A stretch of 64,000 bases of DNA from Glycocaulis albus (GTDB taxonomy: Bacteria; Pseudomonadota; Alphaproteobacteria; Caulobacterales; Maricaulaceae), in contig NZ_BMFS01000003.1 in assembly GCF_014639075.1 (NCBI RefSeq), positions 62,001 to 126,000 on the forward strand, read 5' to 3'. Position numbers and translations under genes: made by a program. Numbering within the stretch: position 1 is the first letter of the stretch; every line of letters starts with the position of its first letter. Below, one piece after another: positions 57,565 to 64,000 of this stretch. The notes under the pieces are model-generated. The model was not told the origin of the DNA, did not search any database, and saw only the letters and a list, made by a program, of their open reading frames with translations.

Positions 57565-57587
57565 GATGCTCAGCCCATCCGGGCTTC
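57565..57587. repeat. Dispersed intergenic repeat, copy 2 (inverted)
   Basis: The reverse complement of this block equals 47317-47339 over 23 bases. It lies 13 bases after trmB, in an otherwise gene-free 219-base gap before the BI-1 gene. Location just past a stop fits an extragenic palindromic or transcript-end element. Confidence 0.7.
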
Positions 57588-57672
57588 ACGCCTCGCATAG
57601 GCTCGGACGGGCGGTTGCCCTTGCGGCGCTGTGCGCCGGGCCGCCTGACGCAGCCGCCTTGTCCGGTTTCCC

Positions 57673-57703
57673 TTGAATCGGACGTATTTCCCCATGATAT
57701 ATA
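57673..57703 (+). promoter_or_regulatory. Candidate sigma70-type promoter for the BI-1 gene
   Basis: TTGAAT (57673-57678), 17 bases, then GATATA (57696-57701), or TATATA at 57698. Transcripts would have a 5' leader of about 65 bases with a small hairpin (GGGTGC/GCACCC at 57715-57730). Confidence 0.5.
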
Positions 57704-57770
57704 GCTTCAAGCGTGGGTGCCTTCGCACCCGTCCGCTGCCCCTGTTTGCAATGAGGTTAGTGAGACACCC

Positions 57771-58541
57771 ATGAACCAGTTTTCCAGACCCGCCTATGGC
57801 GCAGGCTCGCTCGACACGAGCGTCGATGCCGGCCTTCGCAGCTTCATGCTGGGCGTCTACAACAAGATGGCCCTCGGCCTTCTGGTGTCGGGCGCGCTGG
57901 CCTTCCTGATCGGCAGTGCGGCCATCCCGGCCCTGACGCAGGCTGTCCTGAGCCCGCCGCTGATCTTCGTGATCCAGTTTGGCCCGATCGCGCTGCTGTT
58001 CGGCTCGATGTTCTTCATGCGCAATCCATCGCCCATGGGCTCTGCCGTTCTGTACTGGGCGATTGTTGCCCTGATCGGCTCGGGCCTGTCGGTCTGGGTC
58101 GCGCTCGCCATGAGCGGGGTCAGCGGCGAGACCATGTCGGGCACAACGCTGAACATCACGTTCGGCACGATCGCACAGGCCTTTGCCATCACCGCGGCGG
58201 CCTTCCTCGGCCTCTCGCTCTATGGCTACACGACCAAGACCAATCTGCAGCCCCTGCGCGTCTTCCTGTTCATGGGCATTATCGGCGTCGTGGCCATCGG
58301 CCTGATCAACAGCTTCTTCATCCAGTCCAGCGGCATGGAGCTGATCATCCAGTTCGCCGTTCTGCTGCTGATGGCGGGCGTGACGGCCTGGCAGACGCAG
58401 AGCCTGAAGCTGACCTATGCCGAGATCGCCGGCGACCAGCGCTCCATGGCCGTCATGACCAATTACGGCGCGCTGAACCTGTACATCGCGTTCGTGAACA
58501 TGTTCCAGGTCATCCTGATGCTGCTCGGCAATCGCGAATAG
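57771..58541 (+). CDS. Bax inhibitor-1/YccA-family membrane protein
   Basis: A 256-residue TMBIM-family protein with seven hydrophobic spans, from SFMLGVYNKMALGLLVSGAL to NLYIAFVNMFQVILMLLGNR. The family hallmark is the C-terminal TNYGALNLYIAFVNMF with acidic residues upstream. Members act as calcium leak channels or regulate FtsH-type proteolysis. It has its own promoter and ends at a terminator. Confidence 0.95.
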   Translation: MNQFSRPAYGAGSLDTSVDAGLRSFMLGVYNKMALGLLVSGALAFLIGSAAIPALTQAVLSPPLIFVIQFGPIALLFGSMFFMRNPSPMGSAVLYWAIVALIGSGLSVWVALAMSGVSGETMSGTTLNITFGTIAQAFAITAAAFLGLSLYGYTTKTNLQPLRVFLFMGIIGVVAIGLINSFFIQSSGMELIIQFAVLLLMAGVTAWQTQSLKLTYAEIAGDQRSMAVMTNYGALNLYIAFVNMFQVILMLLGNRE

Positions 58542-58571
58542 GCCTGATGCCTTTTGCCTTTTTTGAGCAAG

Positions 58572-58601
58572 AACGCCCCGGTCATCTGGCCGGGGCGTTT
58601 T
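58572..58601 (+). terminator. Terminator after the BI-1 gene
   Basis: AACGCCCCGG (58572-58581) pairs with CCGGGGCGTT (58590-58599) around an 8-nt loop, followed by a run of T interrupted by CG. It lies between convergent BI-1 and DUF2794 genes and may serve both strands. Confidence 0.85.
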
Positions 58602-58617
58602 CGTTTTCCCTTCGCCT

Positions 58618-58944
58618 TTACGCCAGCCGCAGCTTTGCCTTGTCGAAAACCTTGAGCACCTGGGCGAGCTCATGGCCGCGCTTGAGGATCACGCCCGTGG
58701 CCGAAACAATCTTCCAGGCGCCCTGCTTTCGCGAATCGGCGGGTGTCTTGACGATGCGGTAGAGGGGAAACTCGGCTGCGTGGCGGAATACGGAAAACTC
58801 CGCCCGGTCCTTCAGCCCGTCAATGGCGTAGTCGCGCCACTCGCCTGCGGCCACCATCATTCCGTACACGCGCAAAATCGTATCCAGCTCGCGGCGATCA
58901 AACATCACCTTCGGCTCTACGGCGTGCGCATTCAGTGATTTCAT
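58618..58944 (-). CDS. DUF2794 family protein
   Basis: A 108-residue protein beginning MKSLNAHAVEPKVMFDRREL and carrying the DUF2794 core: ILRVYGMMVAAGEWRDYAID, LKDRAEFSVFRHAAEFPLYR and ATGVILKRGHELAQVLKVFD. It is highly conserved in Alphaproteobacteria with no assigned role. The start at 58944 is preferred because upstream in-frame sequence is not family-like. Confidence 0.9.
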   Translation of the reverse strand: MKSLNAHAVEPKVMFDRRELDTILRVYGMMVAAGEWRDYAIDGLKDRAEFSVFRHAAEFPLYRIVKTPADSRKQGAWKIVSATGVILKRGHELAQVLKVFDKAKLRLA

Positions 58945-59277
58945 ATCGGCGTCCGAATTGCGGGTATGAGAAGTCTGCGCGAATTTGCTCCGGCTTACAA
59001 AGATTTCATGCGCTGCCACAGTCCCGCCTTATTCCCGCCGTCCGCGCGCCTCACGGCGTCAGCATTTTTATCCGCGCCGGCCGGTTCCGGGCGACAAGCC
59101 TGATCTGGATTTCAGCCCCCCCAGCCCCCCGGATCCGGGTTTGCCGGGCTGGCCGGTACACCCCTCCATTTGCACGATATCTGCATATGCGCAGCGCATG
59201 AGCCGCTAGCCGCGGCGCGCAAGGCGCGCTATGGGTTTGCATCATCCCTTTCCTGCCACCCAGGTTCTTGCCCGCCC

Positions 59278-60045
59278 ATGATCGACGCGCATGACCTTGT
59301 GAAACATTTCGGCCCCACGCGCGCGGTCGACGGCATCAGCTTTTCGGCGCAAAAGGGCGAGGTTGTTGCGCTCCTGGGGCCCAATGGCGCGGGCAAATCC
59401 ACCACGATGCGGATGCTGACCGGATGTCTGGAACCGGATTCGGGCAGTGCCGCGATTGCCGGCCATGATGCCGTGCGCGCACGGCACGCGGCGCAGAGCG
59501 CGCTGGGCTATCTTCCCGAAGGCGCGCCCGCCTATCCGGCCATGACGCCGCGCGCCTTTGCCCGCTTTCATTTGCGGGTACGCGGCTTTACCGGCAAGGC
59601 GCTGCACGAGGCGGCCGAACTGGCGCTGGAGCGCGCCCGGATGGGCGAGGCGGCAAACCGGCCCATCGGCATGCTGTCCAAAGGCTTCAAGCGCCGCGCC
59701 GCACTGGCAGCCGCGATTGCCCATGATCCCGCCGTCCTGATCCTCGATGAGCCGACCGACGGGCTTGATCCCAACCAGAAGGATGGTGTGCGCGCGCTTA
59801 TCCGCATGATGGCGCCCGAAAAGACGATCCTGATTTCGACCCACCTGCTGGACGAGGTGGAGGCGATCTGCACGCGCGCGATTCTCATCACGGGCGGACG
59901 TATCGTCAGTGATACCACGCCTGCCGGCCTTATCAGCACGGCGCCGGACCAGAGCCTGGCCGGCGCGTTCCGCCAGCTCACCCGTCATAGCGCGGAGCAG
60001 ACAACGGCACGGCCCGCGCGCAGCCGCAAGGAAACACCGGCATGA
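59278..60045 (+). CDS. ABC exporter ATP-binding protein, GldA-like
   Basis: A 255-residue ATPase with Walker A GPNGAGKSTTMRMLTG, signature LSKGFKRRAALA (a non-canonical LSKGF as in this subfamily), Walker B VLILDEPTDGLDPNQ and the H-loop STHLLDEVE. The ATG at 59278 is used; the 258-base gap upstream holds GC-rich sequence and no gene. It leads a tight cassette with permease, GldG-like and DUF4340 genes. Confidence 0.92.
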   Translation: MIDAHDLVKHFGPTRAVDGISFSAQKGEVVALLGPNGAGKSTTMRMLTGCLEPDSGSAAIAGHDAVRARHAAQSALGYLPEGAPAYPAMTPRAFARFHLRVRGFTGKALHEAAELALERARMGEAANRPIGMLSKGFKRRAALAAAIAHDPAVLILDEPTDGLDPNQKDGVRALIRMMAPEKTILISTHLLDEVEAICTRAILITGGRIVSDTTPAGLISTAPDQSLAGAFRQLTRHSAEQTTARPARSRKETPA

Positions 60046-60782
60046 CCGCGCTGTGGGCTGTTTACCGGCGGGAACTTGCCGCCTATTTCGAAACTCCCCT
60101 GGCCTGGGTGTTCCTTACCGCCTTTTCGATCGCCGCACCCAGCTTTGCCTGGCATGTCGGCGGGCTGTTTGAATCGGGCCGGGCCGACCTCACACCGCTA
60201 TTCGACTATCTGCCATGGCTGCTCATGGTGCTGATGCCCGCGCTGGCGATGCGCGCCTGGGCGGAGGAGCGCGAAACCGGCACGCTGGAAATGCTGCTGG
60301 CCGCGCCGATACCGCTCTGGGCTGCAGCTCTGGCAAAGTTCCTGGCGGCATGGACGATCGCCGCCATCGCCCTGACCTTGACCTTCCCCTTGTGGGCTGC
60401 CGTGAACTATCTCGGCGACCCTGACAATGCGGCGATTGCCACGGCCTATTTCGGCGGATTGCTGCTGGCTGGCGGATATCTGGCGATCTCGCAGGCCCTG
60501 TCAGGCACCACCTCCAATCAGGTGGTCGCCTTCGTGCTGGCCATGGGGGTGTGCCTCATTCTCACCGCCGCCGGCCTGCCGCTGGTGCTGGACGCCGTGG
60601 CCTCACGCCTGCCCGGCATGTTTGCCGAGGCGCTGGCGGGCCTGTCCGCGCTGTCTCGCTTTGACTCCCTGCGGCGCGGCGTGATCAGCCTTGCTGACCT
60701 CATCTATTTCATATCGCTGATCGCTACCGGGCTTGCGCTTGCCATGGCCCTTATCGACACACGGCGCGGGGGCGGGCGATGA
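60042..60782 (+). CDS. ABC-2-type permease, GldF-like
   Basis: A 246-residue membrane protein with about six helices and the AWAEERETGTLEMLLAAPIP motif of this permease family. It overlaps the ATPase gene by 4 nt and the next gene by 4 nt. In Bacteroidetes GldF works with GldA in gliding; here the same module has no known gliding partner genes. Confidence 0.9.
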   Translation: MTALWAVYRRELAAYFETPLAWVFLTAFSIAAPSFAWHVGGLFESGRADLTPLFDYLPWLLMVLMPALAMRAWAEERETGTLEMLLAAPIPLWAAALAKFLAAWTIAAIALTLTFPLWAAVNYLGDPDNAAIATAYFGGLLLAGGYLAISQALSGTTSNQVVAFVLAMGVCLILTAAGLPLVLDAVASRLPGMFAEALAGLSALSRFDSLRRGVISLADLIYFISLIATGLALAMALIDTRRGGGR

Positions 60783-62617
60783 ATCCGGCGCGTCTTCTGA
60801 CCCTTGTCGTTTCCGGTCTGGTGGCAGGCTTTGTGGGCCTGAACCTGCTGGCCAGCCTGTTTGCCGATGGTGTGCGCCTCGATCTGACCGAAGGGCGGCT
60901 TTATCAGCTCAGTCCCGGCACAATAGAGGTCATCAACCGTCTGGAAGAGCCTGTAACGCTGGATTTCTACTATTCGCGCGGCGCGGCGGCACGTTACCCG
61001 GCACTGCGGGCCTATGGCGCGCGTGTGCGCGAGCTGCTGCGGGGCATCGCGGCGCGCTCGGGCGGCCGCATCCAGCTTTCCGAGATTGATCCCCAGCCCT
61101 TCACCGCGGCCGAAGATGCAGCCATCGCGGCCGGACTGGAAGCGGTGCCCACCGAGGATGGCGGGCAGCTCTTCTTCGGGCTGGCCGGCACCAATACGCT
61201 TGACCGGAGCCGGATCATTGCCTTTTTCGATCCGGCAGAGGAAGCTCGGCTGGAATACGAGATCGTCCGGGTGATTGCCGAGCTTGAGCGCGCGCGCACA
61301 CCCGTCATCGCGATCATCTCCTCCCTGCCCTTCGCGCCGGGGCAGGACGGGCGCTCGGCTAATCCCATTATCGACGCGCTGGCACAGACTTATGATGTGC
61401 GCTGGCTGGATGAGCGCTTTACCGCCATTCCCGATGCCAACGCGCTGTTCATCCTGCACCCGCCCAACCTGACCGAGCAGCAGCTCTATCTTGCCGACCA
61501 GTTCGCGCTGCGGCGCGGCCGGGTGTTTGTCAGCATTGATCCGCTGGCCCATCTGGCGCTGCGCACCGGCCCTGACGGCCTGCCGCCGATCAATGCGCTG
61601 CGGACATCACGCCTGCCCCGCCTCCTGTCGCGCTGGGGTGTGGGCTATGATCCGAGCTATACCGCCATGGACCGCGAGCATGGCCTGCCGGTGCAGGTGA
61701 ACGAGGCTGGCCGCACGCGCACGCGCGCCTATCCGCTCTGGTTCTCCGTGCCGCCTTCAGGGCTGTCACAGGCACTGCCGGCAACAGCCGCCCTGTCGCA
61801 AGGGGTCAATGTCGGCTCTCCGGGAATACTGGAGCCGCTGGGCGCGGAGACCGGTTTCACCGTGCTGGCCGCGACGGGGCAGGAAGGCGCGCGCATGGAC
61901 AGTGATCTGGCGGCGTCTTCGCCGTCGCCGGACGTGCTTCAGCGCGACTACACACCTGACGGCAACGCGCCGCTGGCCCTGGCTGCCCGGCTGAGCGGGC
62001 CGATCAGCACCGCCTTCCCCGACGGTCCGCCCACAGGCGATATCCGGCTGGAGGCTTCTGCCCATATCGAAGGACCGGCACAGGCCGAAATCATCGTCAT
62101 TGCCGACGCGGACTGGCTCGATCCGGCCTTCTATGTGCGGGCAGACGGGATGGGCGGCGAGCAGATGGTGGCCGACAATCTGGCATTCATGCTGAACCTT
62201 GCCGATGCGCTGGCGGGTGATCCGGCGCTGGTCAATCTGCGTTCGCGCACCGGATCAGCCCGGCCCATGGTGAGGGTGGAGACCCTGAGGGCGGAAGCCG
62301 AGACGCGCTTCCGCGAGCTTCAGGACGAGCTGCGCGCCGAGCTGGCCGATGCGGAAGGCTCGCTGGCGCGCCTGAGCGAGGCGGGAGAGGCCTCCACGCT
62401 GGGCGGGGCGGGCCCCGCCAGCGCAGCGCGCGCAGAGGCCCTCCGAGAGCGGATTGTGGCTGCGCGCACGGCTCTGCGCGATGTGGAGCGCGGTTTCCGG
62501 CGCGAAATCGTCGCGCTGGAGAACCGGCTGCAATTCTGGACCATATGGATCCCGCCCCTGCTGGTGATCGTGCTGGCCGTACTGACAACCCTCATCCGGC
62601 GGAGGCGGCGCAGATGA
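60779..62617 (+). CDS. GldG-family ABC transporter auxiliary protein
   Basis: A 612-residue membrane-anchored protein. An N-terminal helix (LLTLVVSGLVAGFVGLNLLA) leads to a large periplasmic domain containing LTEGRLYQLSPGTIEVINRL and VTLDFYYSRGAAARYPALR, typical of GldG/DUF7088 proteins, then coiled-coil sequence (ETRFRELQDELRAELADAEG) and a C-terminal helix (IWIPPLLVIVLAVLTTLI). It is fused to neither neighbour but overlaps both. Confidence 0.9.
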   Translation: MNPARLLTLVVSGLVAGFVGLNLLASLFADGVRLDLTEGRLYQLSPGTIEVINRLEEPVTLDFYYSRGAAARYPALRAYGARVRELLRGIAARSGGRIQLSEIDPQPFTAAEDAAIAAGLEAVPTEDGGQLFFGLAGTNTLDRSRIIAFFDPAEEARLEYEIVRVIAELERARTPVIAIISSLPFAPGQDGRSANPIIDALAQTYDVRWLDERFTAIPDANALFILHPPNLTEQQLYLADQFALRRGRVFVSIDPLAHLALRTGPDGLPPINALRTSRLPRLLSRWGVGYDPSYTAMDREHGLPVQVNEAGRTRTRAYPLWFSVPPSGLSQALPATAALSQGVNVGSPGILEPLGAETGFTVLAATGQEGARMDSDLAASSPSPDVLQRDYTPDGNAPLALAARLSGPISTAFPDGPPTGDIRLEASAHIEGPAQAEIIVIADADWLDPAFYVRADGMGGEQMVADNLAFMLNLADALAGDPALVNLRSRTGSARPMVRVETLRAEAETRFRELQDELRAELADAEGSLARLSEAGEASTLGGAGPASAARAEALRERIVAARTALRDVERGFRREIVALENRLQFWTIWIPPLLVIVLAVLTTLIRRRRRR

Positions 62618-63651
62618 TCCGGTATCGCCTGTTTGGCCGCCGTGCCCGGCGCGCTTTCATCATCGCCGCTGGCGGCTTCACACTTCTGCTTGCGGGCGGG
62701 GCGGCGCTGGTTGCCGATGCGCTGCGCGATGCGCGCCCGGACGTATCAGGCCCGGTCCTGCCGGGCTGGAGCGGGATCGCCGGCACAGCCACCGCTATCG
62801 AGATCATCACGCCGGACAATCTGTTCCGCATGGAGCGAACAGAAGACGGCTGGACCATGCCGTCGCGCGGGCATTATCCGGTCCGCGCGGAGTATCTGGC
62901 AGAGCTTGATGCGGGTCTCTCATCGCTGAGCTATGCAGCGGCGCTGACCAATGACCCCGCCCGGTTTGACCGGCTGGGCGTGGATGATCCGGCCACTGGC
63001 GGATCGGGCACCAGCCTGGTCATCACCGACGCGGACGGGAACCGGCTCGCCTCGCTGATCGTCGGCGACACGCGCGGGGACGACCGGCTCTATATCCGCA
63101 CCGGCAGGCAGGAGCGGGCCTTTGCCGTTCAGGGCAGCCTGCCCGACATTGCCGACCCCGGGCGCTGGCTGGGCCTTGATTTCTTCAATGTCGACCCGGC
63201 CCGCATCGCGCGGGCGTTCATCGTGCCGGAAACCGGCCCGGCCTATATTCTCGAGCGTGAGAGCCCGGCCACCCGCAATTTTGACCTGACCAGCCCGCTC
63301 AGCTGGCAGCTGATAACGGCCGGCGCGGCCAACGGGGTCGCCAGTGCGGGCGCCCGGGTACGCTTTCGCGATGTGGGCGAGGCCAGCGGTGATGCCGGCG
63401 CCCCGCTGGCGCTTCACCGCGCATCGACGTTTGACGGCCTTGTCTATGAATACCGCTTCTACCGCGTGGACGGAGCGATCCGCGCGCATATCAGCGTTGA
63501 TACCGGCAATCACGATGTGATGGACGAGGCATCCCGGCTGCGCCGGAATGCGCAAGGTTACTGGTTCGAGATCAGCGCGGATGCCTATGAACGCATGACC
63601 CGGCCGCTCGAACAGGCCGCGGCACGCTCGGTCACGCCGGTTACCGAGTAG
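62614..63651 (+). CDS. DUF4340 family protein
   Basis: A 345-residue protein with an N-terminal membrane anchor (AFIIAAGGFTLLLAGGAALV) and a repeated beta-rich periplasmic region (DRLGVDDPATGGSGTSLVIT, SLIVGDTRGDDRLYIRTGRQ). DUF4340 genes almost always follow gldG-like genes and are thought to help the exporter assemble on its substrate. Start at 62614 overlaps the gldG stop; upstream in-frame codons are inside gldG. Confidence 0.9.
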   Translation: MIRYRLFGRRARRAFIIAAGGFTLLLAGGAALVADALRDARPDVSGPVLPGWSGIAGTATAIEIITPDNLFRMERTEDGWTMPSRGHYPVRAEYLAELDAGLSSLSYAAALTNDPARFDRLGVDDPATGGSGTSLVITDADGNRLASLIVGDTRGDDRLYIRTGRQERAFAVQGSLPDIADPGRWLGLDFFNVDPARIARAFIVPETGPAYILERESPATRNFDLTSPLSWQLITAGAANGVASAGARVRFRDVGEASGDAGAPLALHRASTFDGLVYEYRFYRVDGAIRAHISVDTGNHDVMDEASRLRRNAQGYWFEISADAYERMTRPLEQAAARSVTPVTE

Positions 63652-63658
63652 CCAGGCC

Positions 63659-64000
63659 CTAGTCGTGCAGGCGCGACGCTGCCAGAAGGCGGCCGCCAGA
63701 CCCATCCTGCACGAGCACCGCAAGGCCGAAACCCTCTGCCGGGCCGGGAAATTCCAGCGTGTAGCCGCCCCCTTGCCAGTCATCGAGGCGCTCAAGCGCG
63801 GCCACGGTGTTGTGATGCTCCATACGCGCGCCCTCATTGCGCCCGCCTTCAATGGGAACAACGATCAGTCCGGGACGGTAGGTGACGGCCCAGACCTGCG
63901 CCGGTTCAGCGCGCAACGGGCCATCCAGTTCCAGCCTCAGCCGCTCCGGCGATATACGTGCCAGTGATATGGTGCCGGTCAACGGCATGGTCCTGGCCAC
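63659..64000 (-). CDS. DUF1223 family protein, C-terminal part (truncated by window edge)
   Basis: The last 113 residues of a - strand gene whose 5' end lies beyond the window. EGGRNEGARMEHHNTVAALE and FGLAVLVQDGSGGRLLAASR match the C-terminus of DUF1223 secreted thioredoxin-like proteins. The remaining N-terminal two-thirds, with the CxxC region, are not visible. Confidence 0.75.
   Translation of the reverse strand: MARTMPLTGTISLARISPERLRLELDGPLRAEPAQVWAVTYRPGLIVVPIEGGRNEGARMEHHNTVAALERLDDWQGGGYTLEFPGPAEGFGLAVLVQDGSGGRLLAASRLHD

Overview
This 64 kb window is GC-rich, densely coded chromosomal DNA from an alphaproteobacterium. Several blocks are classic alphaproteobacterial neighbourhoods: GNAT-obgE; nadD-rsfS-rlmH-envC-ctpA-polysaccharide deacetylase-rppH; priA next to atpHAGDC; DUF484-xerC; and tsaB-rimI-fur-miaB-phoH-ybeY-corC-lnt-HTH-metK-trmB. 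The mix (zf-CHCC protein, DUF2794, DUF6481, a possible CtrA-type site) suggests a Caulobacterales/Maricaulales/Hyphomonadales-like organism. The genus is inference. No prophage, insertion sequence or CRISPR array is visible. The accessory content is two toxin-antitoxin modules and a few regulator/membrane-protein pairs.

Layout. 0.1-8.7 kb (+): acetyltransferase, obgE, nadD, egtD, rsfS, rlmH, an EnvC-like amidase activator, a ctpA protease, a divergent polysaccharide deacetylase and rppH. 8.7-15.0 kb (-): the F1 ATP synthase genes atpH-A-G-D-C, carrying two extra genes: a 48-residue one-helix membrane protein between atpA and atpG, and a secreted proline-rich protein between atpD and atpC behind a strong hairpin. 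15.1-17.9 kb (-): a ParDE-type module and priA. 18.0-31.2 kb: DUF484-xerC, a winged-helix regulator with a membrane partner, an SLC13 transporter, a zf-CHCC protein, an ABC ATPase, an Xre/membrane pair, a cation/proton antiporter fused to a Bax-like domain, tRNA-Arg(CCG), a DUF6481 protein, a spermidine-synthase-like methyltransferase and a hybrid histidine kinase. 31.4-46.0 kb: a ManC-AGE fusion, ugd, an alpha/beta hydrolase-selO-pgeF run, higBA, xthA, a GGDEF-EAL protein, a PfkB kinase and an ATP-grasp enzyme. 46.1-57.6 kb (+): usp, nfuA, rutE-like nitroreductase, then the tsaB-to-trmB block. 57.7-64 kb: a BI-1 family protein, DUF2794, a GldA/GldF/GldG/DUF4340 export cassette and a truncated DUF1223 gene.

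How they work together. Most genes are housekeeping: ribosome maturation (obgE, rsfS, rlmH, ybeY), tRNA modification (tsaB, miaB, trmB), energy (ATP synthase), envelope (EnvC, CtpA, Lnt, ManC, Ugd) and replication restart/chromosome segregation (PriA, XerC).

Most unusual item: at 25274-27274 (-) a CPA1/CvrA-like antiporter continues, through an extra membrane helix, into a complete Bax-like peptidoglycan-hydrolase domain. Its catalytic Glu is Ala and its beta-lobe is shortened. This would place a pseudo-glucosaminidase in the periplasm on a cation/proton antiporter. Other notable points: rsfS has no ATG/GTG/TTG start and probably uses CTG; PriA has lost one of its two zinc sites; perfect operator-like palindromes lie at both toxin-antitoxin modules and at metK.
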